DNA of 38,315 bases, taken from positions 1 to 38,315 of the forward strand of contig DATNQD010000032.1 of assembly GCA_036702865.1 (NCBI GenBank), read 5' to 3'. A program made the position numbers and the translations under genes. The notes beneath the pieces are model-generated. The model did no database searches, was not told where the DNA came from, and saw only the letters and a list, made by a program, of their open reading frames with translations. Below, piece after piece: positions 9,092-16,581 of this stretch (the stretch's first letter is position 1; every line of letters starts with the position of its first letter). This DNA comes from Trichocoleus sp. GTDB taxonomy: Bacteria; Cyanobacteriota; Cyanobacteriia; Elainellales; Elainellaceae.

Positions 9092-10159
9092 ATGCATTCC
9101 TTAAGCCCTCTTACTGCTCGAACCACTTTATGTAGAATCCTGGGTTGGACTGCTTCTACCCTGTCTGCCACAGTTGGGCTAGTTGGTTGCGCTACAGAAT
9201 CCAATTTAGGCAACAATTCTACTGCTCCTCGCCCCGAAACAGCGTTAGAGATTGTCACAACCACTCTGCCCGTGACGGATTTTACAAAAGCGGTGGTGGG
9301 CAATCGGGCTGAGGTCATTTATCTCATGCCGCCGAATGTCAGCCCGCACGATTTCCAGGCAAGGCCGGAAGATGTCCAAAAGATCGCGCAGGCAGATGTG
9401 TTGGTTGAAAATGGCCTGGGTTTGGAGACTTATTTAGACAGCCTGATTCACAACGCAGGCAACCAGAAGCTAACCGTTATTGATAGCAGCAAGGGGATCG
9501 AGCCGATCGCTCAAGCAGCCGAGGCACATTCTGACACAACAGCTAACGCAACAGACGGACACGCTCATGCCGGTGAGTCCAATCCGCATCTCTGGCTTGA
9601 CCCAACGCGAGCAATTCAGCAGGTAGAAACTATCCGAGATGGGTTAATTGCGATCGATCCACAGGGCAAAGCGAACTATACCGCTAATGCTGCTGTTTAT
9701 ATTGAGAAGCTTAAAGCACTAGATGCTGAAATCGCCAACACGCTTAAACCCTATGTGGGTAAAACGTTTGTCACCTATCACGACTTTGCACCCTATTTTG
9801 CTCAACGCTACAGCCTCAAACCCGAATTTCTAGTCGGCGTCCCAGAAGAAAACCCGGCTCCGGCTGACGTCAAGCGCGTTATGGATGCTGTGAAAGCCTC
9901 AGAATTAAAAACGCTTTTGACCGAACCCCAGGCAGCAGGCAATCCTTTTGATGCGCTGGCAAAAGATTTGAACGTCAACGTCAGCAGTTTTGATCCGATG
10001 GAAACTGCCGGAGCGAATGGGTTAGAGCCAGATTACTACCTAACCACGATGCGCCAGAATGTCAAAAATTTGGAAGCTGCATTTCAAGGAGAACCGGAGC
10101 GATCGGCTTTACCGATCTGGCAGTTTCAACCCAGGATCGCTACAACAAATCGCTTTTAG
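9092..10159 (+). CDS. znuA: zinc ABC transporter, substrate-binding lipoprotein
   Basis: A 355-aa cluster A-I metal-binding protein expected to be anchored at the outer face of the plasma membrane. The N-terminus has a basic start, a hydrophobic stretch and the lipobox LVGC with Cys33 as the lipidation site. Metal ligands of the ZnuA/TroA fold are present: H86 (VSPHDF), H166 (NPHLWLD), H230 (TYHDF) and D301 (SSFDPM). A short His/Asp-rich loop (~146-160, containing DGHAHAG) precedes the second ligand. Such loops are typical of zinc rather than manganese binders. It is the first gene of znuA-znuC-znuB, with only 5 bp between its stop and the first possible start of znuC. Two Zur-like boxes lie upstream, so expression is probably induced by zinc shortage. 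The ATG start gives a complete lipoprotein signal. Mn transport is the alternative, but less likely. Confidence 0.9.
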   Translation: MHSLSPLTARTTLCRILGWTASTLSATVGLVGCATESNLGNNSTAPRPETALEIVTTTLPVTDFTKAVVGNRAEVIYLMPPNVSPHDFQARPEDVQKIAQADVLVENGLGLETYLDSLIHNAGNQKLTVIDSSKGIEPIAQAAEAHSDTTANATDGHAHAGESNPHLWLDPTRAIQQVETIRDGLIAIDPQGKANYTANAAVYIEKLKALDAEIANTLKPYVGKTFVTYHDFAPYFAQRYSLKPEFLVGVPEENPAPADVKRVMDAVKASELKTLLTEPQAAGNPFDALAKDLNVNVSSFDPMETAGANGLEPDYYLTTMRQNVKNLEAAFQGEPERSALPIWQFQPRIATTNRF

Positions 10160-10164
10160 ATGAG

Positions 10165-10938
10165 ATGGGTGAACTGATGGAAAAAGTACTGGAAGTTGAA
10201 CATCTCAGCGTTTATCAAGGCACGTATGAAGCAGTGCAAAACGTGTCTTTTTGCCTGGAAGCCGGAACCGATACCGCAATTATTGGTCCAAATGGTGCTG
10301 GAAAAAGTACGCTTGTTCAGGCTTTGCTGGGCATCATTCCCCGACAATCTGGCACTGTGTCAATTTTAGGAGAAGTGGTTCGCCCTCATGGAGAACTTTC
10401 ACCCCAGATCCGACAGCAAATTGCTTACCTGCCGCAGAGTTTTTTGTTCGATCGCGGCATCCCAATGACGGTTGCAGAATTAGTGGGGCTGGGCTGGGGA
10501 AAAGCAGGCTGGAGCCTACCCTGGAGCGGCAAACATGAGCGAGATCAAGCCGTTGTGCAAGCTTTGGCGAGGGTGAATGCCAGTTATTTAATCGACAAAC
10601 CGATCGGCAATCTTTCAGGCGGTGAAACCAAGCGAGTGCTGCTAGCATACTGTCTGGTTCGCCCTCGGCGGCTGCTGATTCTAGATGAAGCCCCGGCTGG
10701 ATTGGACTACCAAGCGGAAGCCGAATTTTATCAGCTTGTGAATCAACTCAAGCTCGATTTTGGCTGGACGATTTTGCAGATTTCGCATGATCTGGATATG
10801 GTGAACCAGCAGTGTGATCGGGTGATCTGCTTGAACCGATCGATCGTTTGTCAGGGAATTCCTGAGGTTGCTTTATCTTCTGAGAATTTGATGGCAGCTT
10901 ATGGTCCACAGCTAACTCGTTATCACCACAACCATTAA
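10165..10938 (+). CDS. znuC: zinc ABC transporter, ATP-binding subunit
   Basis: A 257-aa ABC ATPase that would power zinc import at the cytoplasmic side of the membrane. Walker A is GPNGAGKST (~residues 41-49), the Q-loop lies around YLPQSF, the signature is NLSGGE, Walker B is RRLLILDEAPAGLD and the H-loop is ISHD. Walker B has DEAPAGLD where DEPFAGVD/GLD is usual in this family, a mild variation that keeps the catalytic Glu. The start is either ATG 10165 (MGELMEKV) or ATG 10177 (MEKVLEVEHL). Both are compatible with the family and neither has a strong ribosome-binding site. It lies between the binding protein and the permease, as in other metal ABC operons. Confidence 0.9.
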   Translation: MGELMEKVLEVEHLSVYQGTYEAVQNVSFCLEAGTDTAIIGPNGAGKSTLVQALLGIIPRQSGTVSILGEVVRPHGELSPQIRQQIAYLPQSFLFDRGIPMTVAELVGLGWGKAGWSLPWSGKHERDQAVVQALARVNASYLIDKPIGNLSGGETKRVLLAYCLVRPRRLLILDEAPAGLDYQAEAEFYQLVNQLKLDFGWTILQISHDLDMVNQQCDRVICLNRSIVCQGIPEVALSSENLMAAYGPQLTRYHHNH

Positions 10939-10972
10939 TTCCATTAATTCGGTCATTCACTGGAGCATTCAT

Positions 10973-11812
10973 TTGGGGCTTATGGCACTTGATACAGAAT
11001 TGATTCGTATCGCTGATCTCATGTCGCTTCCCTTTATGCAGCGTGCTCTGTTAGGTGGTATTTTAACGGGCATTTTGGGGGGACTTTTAGGCAGCTTTGC
11101 AATTTTGCGTCAGTTATCCTTCTTTAGTCATACAGTGGGTCATGCTGCTTTACTCGGTATTGTTCTCGGCATACTGCTCAATCTTGACCCAACCTTGACG
11201 CTGTTGCCATTCACAGTTTTATTTGGTTTAGGCGTCGTTTATTTGATGGCTAAAACCGATCTTTGGAGCGACACCGTTCTCAACATTGTCTTTTCAGCAT
11301 CGCTCGCAATTGCAGTAATTGCATTAGGCTTTGTGAAAAGCTATCGTGGCAACTTAATGAATCTGCTGTTTGGTGATATTCTTGCCATTCAATCCACTGA
11401 TATACTACTTACAGCATTGGTTTTAATCACGAGTATCATCACGTTACTCTTCACCCATCGCGCTCAAGTTCTATTAACGCTGCATGAAGGAATGGCAAAA
11501 GCGCAGGGCGTTGCAGTGGGGATGCATCGTGCCTGGTTTATTGTGTTGCTTTCGTTGGCTGTTGCAGTTGCAATCAAGGCAGTTGGCGTATTGCTGGTGA
11601 ATGCATTTCTGGTGATTCCAGCAGCCACGGCAAAATTAATCAGCCGTCAGTTTGCGCTCTATGTGCTGCTCGCAACGGGCATTGGTGCGCTCAGTGCGAT
11701 ACTTGGAATTGTTGCATCTGCCGCCTTGAATCTCGGATCAGGTCCCAGCATCGTTGTGGCTCAGTTTGTCTTATTTGCCGTAGCGATCGTCGTTTCCAAA
11801 TTCCAGACATAG
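10973..11812 (+). CDS. znuB: zinc ABC transporter, permease subunit
   Basis: A 279-aa ABC-3 family permease with about eight hydrophobic segments, for example ALLGGILTGILGGLLGSFAI and the C-terminal LYVLLATGIGALSAILGIV. The motif SFFSHTVGHAALLGIVLG near residue 45 matches the family's 'fFSdtlaHaallGval' core. A TTG at 10973 has TGGAG 7 nt upstream; an ATG at 10982 follows three codons later and has GGGG too close for good spacing. I keep the TTG but the ATG is a fair alternative. It is the third gene of the zinc operon, 34 bp after znuC. I see no strong terminator after it; the next ~200 bp hold no gene I can support. Confidence 0.88.
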   Translation: MGLMALDTELIRIADLMSLPFMQRALLGGILTGILGGLLGSFAILRQLSFFSHTVGHAALLGIVLGILLNLDPTLTLLPFTVLFGLGVVYLMAKTDLWSDTVLNIVFSASLAIAVIALGFVKSYRGNLMNLLFGDILAIQSTDILLTALVLITSIITLLFTHRAQVLLTLHEGMAKAQGVAVGMHRAWFIVLLSLAVAVAIKAVGVLLVNAFLVIPAATAKLISRQFALYVLLATGIGALSAILGIVASAALNLGSGPSIVVAQFVLFAVAIVVSKFQT

Positions 11813-12019
11813 CAGTCGATCGATTTTGATCTTGTCAGGAACTCGATTACCAAAAGGTGCATTCAGAATTGAGGTGCATCCATTCCTGAAAGATGAATGA
11901 TCCCAATTTGCCAGCTGCATTGCCCTCTAAATGCCCTAATTTTGGAGGACTTGATTTTTCCTCAATTCGGGTGGCGAAGGGGCAAATTATACCTGCATCC
12001 AGTAATGCTTTAAAAGTCG

Positions 12020-12322
12020 CTATACACTGCTGCTCTCGACCTCATATTCTCTCTGTATTAGCGTTTCAGGAGAATGTTGAATTTGGGAAATTAAGGTCAG
12101 GCAAACCCATATTGCATAATGCTCCCTGCAGCAGGTGATGCAGCAAAGGATATTTGATTGCGCGATCGCGTTAGCAAAATCATAAGCCTTGAGGTTCTGC
12201 TCGACGGGATAGCAGCGAACTTTGCCATAAATTCGGTTGCGATAGCGCATTCCATCACGGATGCCGTCATGCCAGTACTTAAAGACTTGAACAACCTCTT
12301 CATTCAATAACAGGGGAAACAT
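12020..12322 (-). CDS. small hypothetical protein
   Basis: A 100-aa frame beginning MFPLLLNEEVVQVFKYWHDG. The central part, KYWHDGIRDGMRYRNRIYGK, is rich in aromatic and basic residues and has a protein-like codon pattern. I have an impression that such short proteins recur in cyanobacteria, but I cannot name a family. Later residues include a Cys cluster (NILCCITCCREHYAIWVCL). There is no signal peptide. It follows the two-component regulator upstream region on the minus strand and converges on the znu operon. The overlapping plus-strand frame at 11893-12138 looks like a shadow. Confidence 0.5.
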   Translation of the reverse strand: MFPLLLNEEVVQVFKYWHDGIRDGMRYRNRIYGKVRCYPVEQNLKAYDFANAIAQSNILCCITCCREHYAIWVCLTLISQIQHSPETLIQREYEVESSSV

Positions 12323-12445
12323 GATGACTTAGGCTTTGCTGGCTTTACGATAGATATTTCGCTGGATCAAATATAGAAAAGAGAATCTGAAAAAGCTGTG
12401 AACGCTCCTGCTAATCTCTCTTAGGGTAGAGAACTGCGGTTGATT

Positions 12446-12462
12446 GGTGCGGCTTCCGCACC
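12446..12462. other. perfect inverted repeat (hairpin)
   Basis: GGTGCGG-CTT-CCGCACC is a perfect 7-bp stem with a 3-nt loop, about 30 bp past the 3' end of the response regulator gene at 12493-14052. There is no T-run on either side, so it may be a weak or factor-assisted terminator or an mRNA 3' stabiliser. Confidence 0.55.
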
Positions 12463-12492
12463 ACGCTCACACTATCTGAGTAGGAAAATTGA

Positions 12493-14052
12493 TCAGGAAA
12501 ATTTTTTAGCCCGTGCTTGAATGCGAACGATGAGTTCTGATGCGATCGCTGCCTTGCTGACAAAATCATCTGCCCCGCTTGTAAAGAGTTCTTGCATCAT
12601 GCTCTGAGCAGGGTGAGCAGTTAAAAACAGAATGGGTTGCTTGTCCCAGCGGGCATCCTCGCGCACCTGCCTGCAAAGCTTAGCTCCATCTAGGTCAGGA
12701 TATCCACCGGGTGCTTCCAGGTCAATCAGTAGCGCATCGGGTACTATCGCTTCCACAGTGTTCCAAAGAGACTGCCATGCCTGGAGGGGAACTAGATGAA
12801 TCCGCTGCGGCTCCAGAACGGATTGAACCAACGTCAGCAACGCTGGATTGTCCGTAATCAAAAACACGGTTAGCGTCCAATGAATCTTTGTCTCATCGCC
12901 TGTCTGAGCTGGGAGAGCCTTTACCGTTGAGGATTTTGGTGGCGTCTTAAGGGCTTTCTGCGGAAGACTGGACGGTGTGAAACTGGTGGAAACCGCATTG
13001 ATCCTGGAGGATGGACTGCTTGCACTGAGTTCGTGACGGAGCGCCGCAAGCCAGGATTGCCCCCGATCGAGTTGTTGAGGAGATGCCCCCGTACTGAGCC
13101 AGCCTTCAATGTGACGGGCAAGCTGAGTCGCCTCAGCCAACCCAAACGTTCCTGCTAAGCCTGCAATCCGGTGAACCTCTAGCACTGCTTGCTGCTGCTG
13201 ATCCTCCGTCTCTTGACCCTGTTGCAGCGCTATCAGAAAAGCTTCAATAGCATCAACTTTTTGCAGTACGCTCGGCTGCATCGTCATCCAAAGATTTGCC
13301 AGCGCTTGTTGTAGATCAGAGGGGGAATTGGGTTCAAGTTCATCGGCACCGTAGCCGATTGCAGAATTGATGGAAGCGTCTTCTCGCTCTCTCAGACGGT
13401 AGCCCAACCCATATACTGTTTCCAGAGCATCAACCGCTCCTGCGGCTTTGAGCCGTTGTCTAAGCCCTTTGATATGCGCTCGCACCGTTTCCTCATTCGG
13501 CGTATCTTCATAAGACCACAACTGTTTAAGAATCGCGCTGCAACTAAAGACCCGTCGGGGACTGCGAAGAAACAATTCCAGCAGACTATACTCCTTGGGT
13601 CGCAATGACAGAGGACGATCGTCCCAGGTCACTTCACAGGTTGCCGGATTCAGGCATAGCTCTCCCCATTGCAAAACCGTTGGCAACAACAGAGAGTCCC
13701 GACGCAGGAGAGCACGAATGCGAGCGAGAAGTTCAGCCCACTCGAAAGGCTTGATTACATAATCATCTGCACCAGCATCCAGCCCCTGAATGCGATCGGT
13801 GAGGGTATGCCGTGCGGTCAGCAGCAGGATGGATCGCTGGTAGCCCTGCTTTCGGAGGCGCTGGCACAAACTCACGCCATCTAGTTTCGGCAGCATGACA
13901 TCCAGAACAATTAGATCATACGGGTCAGCCTGGGCAAGTTCCCACCCGTCTTCTCCATCCATCGCCCGATCGACGGTATAGTACTGCGTTGTCAGAACCT
14001 TAATCAGAGCGATCGCTAGATTCTCGTCATCTTCAATGAGCAGAATTCGCAT
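12493..14052 (-). CDS. response regulator with REC-wHTH-Hpt-REC architecture
   Basis: A 519-aa regulator. REC1 has the phospho-acceptor Asp51 (LIVLDVMLP) and Lys101 (VIKPFE), with the acidic pair IEDDE. An OmpR-type winged helix follows at ~128-222 (LRPKEYSLLELFLRSP ... VRAHIKGLRQRL ... YGLGYRL). An Hpt module lies at ~250-345, with the phosphorylatable His294 in EVHRIAGLAGTFGL. After a Ser/Pro-rich linker, REC2 (~394-515) has Asp444 (LLIDLEAPG) and Lys500, but only one Asp in its acidic pocket (LITDNP). The protein can in principle take a phosphate, relay it through the Hpt, and bind DNA. The N-terminus at ATG 14052 (MRILLIEDDE) is the standard start. No kinase is adjacent on the same strand. 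Two 20-bp repeats lie upstream and may be its own operator. Confidence 0.88.
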   Translation of the reverse strand: MRILLIEDDENLAIALIKVLTTQYYTVDRAMDGEDGWELAQADPYDLIVLDVMLPKLDGVSLCQRLRKQGYQRSILLLTARHTLTDRIQGLDAGADDYVIKPFEWAELLARIRALLRRDSLLLPTVLQWGELCLNPATCEVTWDDRPLSLRPKEYSLLELFLRSPRRVFSCSAILKQLWSYEDTPNEETVRAHIKGLRQRLKAAGAVDALETVYGLGYRLREREDASINSAIGYGADELEPNSPSDLQQALANLWMTMQPSVLQKVDAIEAFLIALQQGQETEDQQQQAVLEVHRIAGLAGTFGLAEATQLARHIEGWLSTGASPQQLDRGQSWLAALRHELSASSPSSRINAVSTSFTPSSLPQKALKTPPKSSTVKALPAQTGDETKIHWTLTVFLITDNPALLTLVQSVLEPQRIHLVPLQAWQSLWNTVEAIVPDALLIDLEAPGGYPDLDGAKLCRQVREDARWDKQPILFLTAHPAQSMMQELFTSGADDFVSKAAIASELIVRIQARAKKFS

Positions 14053-14080
14053 AAGATAACAGTCCAGACAGTTTCGATGT

Positions 14081-14145
14081 ACTAGCGGTAGAATGCAGGG
14101 TTTGGCTTTCTCACTCAGGTCAAATTCTAACGGTAGAATGTAGAG
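14081..14145. repeat. pair of 20-bp imperfect direct repeats
   Basis: ACTAGCGGTAGAATGCAGGG at 14081-14100 and TCTAACGGTAGAATGTAGAG at 14126-14145 match at 16 of 20 positions and are 45 bp apart start to start. They lie 30-95 bp upstream of the REC-wHTH-Hpt-REC regulator. OmpR-type proteins bind direct repeats, so these may be operator sites, possibly for autoregulation (inference). Confidence 0.5.
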
Positions 14146-14395
14146 TTCAGCCTCTGCCTCAAAAACCGTCTAAAGTATTGCTCAGCAATTCAAGACACTC
14201 ATAACCTTACCTTGATCCCTCGATCAGGCATTGGTACCTTGATCTGCTGTAGCACTCCTCTTTAATTCCTGATTAATTCCCGAAATAGCTGGTGTCGTGA
14301 GGAGAACTACTTCGCTCCATGTGGTAAGAATCGCTGTGCCAGCGTAGCGTTCACAAGTTTTTCACGTTCTTTCGGTAACTTAAGGAGCAAGCGTA

Positions 14396-14446
14396 ATGTT
14401 TAGTCGTTCTTCGGAAGTAAACCGTTCCTTAGTAGATGTGGTCTAA
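14396..14446 (+). CDS. possible 16-aa leader or relic peptide
   Basis: AAGGAG lies 8 nt before an ATG that opens MFSRSSEVNRSLVDVV and then meets TAA. The ribosome-binding site is one of the best in this window. After the stop the same frame stays open for about 30 codons. This could be a short leader peptide, the 5' stump of a broken gene, or chance. I recognise no family. Confidence 0.2.
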   Translation: MFSRSSEVNRSLVDVV

Positions 14447-14846
14447 GTGCACCCTTTTGTGGGAATCCTCAAGATCATGGCTCGAATCAGCGCTAAGGCT
14501 TATTCTTTGAAGTGCAACTTCCCCTACTTCCAAAGATAAAAAACTTAGTTCTAATTTGTCCATGCTCTCACATCTTGCACCTCTCACATGAAGCGGGCTT
14601 CAGCAATGCGGAGTGCTCCTACCAATCGACAAGATCTAAGTGATCCTAAGTAAAGTGTGAACATAGAACGTTCATCTTCCCTCTGGATGTTTAGAGTTTG
14701 CGCTCTGGGCGTTGGGCAAAAATGAGGATCGCAGGCTCTCCCTGGCATTACTGAATCCCAGATATTACCCAAGGTTCTCACTCCTTCACCCATTTAGACC
14801 CAATCAGGGATCACGATTCAACGCTCAGGCTGTCAACATTACGAAA

Positions 14847-15221
14847 ATGAACAAACGCATTCTCATCATTGATGATGAACATCTCTCAATTCAAGTTCTA
14901 GAAATGACTCTGAAAATGACTACTCAATGGGCGGTTCTTTCAGCGAATTCTGGATATGATGGCATTGATAAAGCAAAAGCAGAACAACCGGATGCCATTC
15001 TTCTAGACATGATGATGCCTGGTATGAATGGCTTAACAACGTTATCCAAACTGCGATTGCAGCAGGAAACCCAACACATTCCTGTTATTCTGCTCACATC
15101 AATGATCAAGAGCCTCCAGCCTCCGCCAGCAGATACGGCTCAAGCAGCCGCGGTAATGGCAAAACCCTTCAATCCCACTACCCTAGCTCAACAGATAACT
15201 GATATTCTAGGCTGGAGCTAA
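14847..15221 (+). CDS. single-domain response regulator (CheY-like)
   Basis: A 124-aa stand-alone receiver: MNKRILIIDDE with the acidic pair D9-D10, phospho-acceptor Asp54 (AILLDMMMPG), Ser/Thr in ILLTS and Lys106 (VMAKPF). All switch residues are present, so it should accept phosphate. It has no output domain and would act through protein contacts or as a phosphate shuttle. The frame is open further upstream, but the receiver fold begins at this ATG and the extra residues look non-coding. The EAL phosphodiesterase gene follows ~100 bp downstream on the same strand, so the two may act together. Confidence 0.85.
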   Translation: MNKRILIIDDEHLSIQVLEMTLKMTTQWAVLSANSGYDGIDKAKAEQPDAILLDMMMPGMNGLTTLSKLRLQQETQHIPVILLTSMIKSLQPPPADTAQAAAVMAKPFNPTTLAQQITDILGWS

Positions 15222-15317
15222 AGTTCGTTTGAAGTGAATTGCTTAAGATACCGCCCCCTCATCTTGTGTAGAGAACAACAACGGAAATGGTTTCACTATA
15301 CGTAAGGTAGGTTTCGA

Positions 15318-16508
15318 TTGCGCTACACATCTGCTGCTTGCAAGAACTGTGCCTGTGCTCAGGCTTCTCACTGTCCTTCCCAAAGTTCGGGTCAGATGTT
15401 CCTCTGGTTTCCCGTTCATCACAGCATGGGTAAGGTTCTGCAACATCTTAGGAAAAGCGGGTTTGAATATCAGGTTATGGCAGAGCGGCATGGATGCAGC
15501 CTTACCTGCCAGTCGGGGCAAGTTCAACAGGTTGTGCAGCAGATTGCTCCTCTACTGACTGCTCAAGAACTCAGAACGACCCAGGTGCTATTTATCCAGG
15601 GCAACGAGCAGCCACAGCTTCATGACTTCAGTGACATTATGTCTCTGTCTCAATTCATCTCGTTCAGCCAGTCTGACTGGTTAGTGGACATCTTGACTGA
15701 GCAACGGTTGACAAGCCACTTTCAGCCCATCGTCGAGATGCAGGATACCTCTCGGATTTACGGGTATGAAGCCCTGGTGCGAGGCAAGGATCTTCAGGGA
15801 AACTTGGTCATGCCAGGAAGCCTGTTTGAATCTGCAACCAATGCGGGGCTGATCCCCCAACTCGATCGCGCTGCCCGTCTGAGTGCGATTGCGGCTGCTC
15901 ATCAGCACAATGTTCATGCCCGTCTGTTCATCAACTTTATGCCAACCGCAGTCTATGATCCGGTGGCTTGTCTTCGCAGCACCGTTGACGCGATCGACGC
16001 GGCTGGAATCCGGCACGATCGGATCGTTTTTGAGGTAGTGGAATCCAGCCATCCCCAGGAGCTAGAGCATCTAAAATCCGTGCTGCGATTCTACCGGGAA
16101 GCAGGCTTTTCAGTGGCTTTGGACGACCTGGGATCGGGTTTTTCTAGCTTAAATTTGCTGCATCAGCTGCGTCCAGATCTGCTCAAACTCGATCTAGAGC
16201 TGGTGCGAAATGTGCATCTAGACAGCTACAAAGCCTCGATCACGGAAAAGATTTTGGAAATTGCCCAGAAGCTCAACATCGAAACCGTTGCGGAAGGAAT
16301 TGAATCACCTGAAGAGCTGGATTGGCTAAGAGAGCGTGGAGCAACCTATGCTCAAGGATATCTCATTGGCAAACCAGCCGTATCCCCTGCACAAACGACT
16401 CCTCACTTTGTTCGCCGTTCCACGGACAGTCTGCAGGCGCCTCCACTATGTCAACAGTTGCAGCAGTCAAACCCAGACTGCACTAACTATTCCCCTTCAA
16501 TGGCTTGA
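15318..16508 (+). CDS. EAL-domain cyclic-di-GMP phosphodiesterase
   Basis: A 396-aa protein. The EAL domain (~128-360) has the catalytic set known for active phosphodiesterases: E151-A-L (YEALVRG), N206 (LFINFMP), E239 (FEVVES), D269-D270 (ALDDLGSGFSSL), K290 (LLKLD), E326 (VAEGIES) and Q346 (AQGYLIGKP). It should therefore hydrolyse c-di-GMP to pGpG. The N-terminal ~110 residues carry a Cys cluster, CKNCACAQASHC (Cys 8, 11, 13, 19), which may bind metal or sense redox, then an unknown sensory region. No GGDEF domain is present. The start is a TTG with AAGGTAGG about 6 nt upstream; an in-frame stop at 15303-15305 excludes a longer form. An ATG at residue 27 would lose the Cys cluster. Confidence 0.88.
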   Translation: MRYTSAACKNCACAQASHCPSQSSGQMFLWFPVHHSMGKVLQHLRKSGFEYQVMAERHGCSLTCQSGQVQQVVQQIAPLLTAQELRTTQVLFIQGNEQPQLHDFSDIMSLSQFISFSQSDWLVDILTEQRLTSHFQPIVEMQDTSRIYGYEALVRGKDLQGNLVMPGSLFESATNAGLIPQLDRAARLSAIAAAHQHNVHARLFINFMPTAVYDPVACLRSTVDAIDAAGIRHDRIVFEVVESSHPQELEHLKSVLRFYREAGFSVALDDLGSGFSSLNLLHQLRPDLLKLDLELVRNVHLDSYKASITEKILEIAQKLNIETVAEGIESPEELDWLRERGATYAQGYLIGKPAVSPAQTTPHFVRRSTDSLQAPPLCQQLQQSNPDCTNYSPSMA

Positions 16509-16525
16509 CTCAGGTTGCGAATCGT

Positions 16526-16563
16526 CGCTGCTTTGATGAAGTGTTAAGACTGGAGTAGCAGCG
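16526..16563. terminator. weak hairpin between convergent genes
   Basis: CGCTGCT (16526-16532) and AGCAGCG (16557-16563) can pair across a 24-nt loop between the 3' ends of the EAL gene and the large kinase gene. There is no T-run, so a terminator role is only suggested by its position. Confidence 0.25.
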
Positions 16564-16581
16564 ATCGCGAAGGAACTGAGT

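Larger units (their letters stand above)
14053..14846. other. long intergenic region
   Basis: About 800 bp between divergent regulator genes. It holds the 20-bp repeat pair next to the minus-strand regulator and a very short frame with a strong ribosome-binding site at 14396. The in-frame DNA before ATG 14847 can be read as a 45-codon extension of the receiver gene, but it lacks conserved features. No RNA gene was recognised. Confidence 0.5.

Noticed and set aside
11893-12138. 81-codon plus-strand frame after znuB
   Set aside because: It overlaps the minus-strand small protein, has an unstructured mixed composition and shows no family motif.
14712-14846. 45-codon N-terminal extension of the small receiver
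   Set aside because: The receiver fold starts at MNKRILIIDDE (14847). The extension shows no conserved features.
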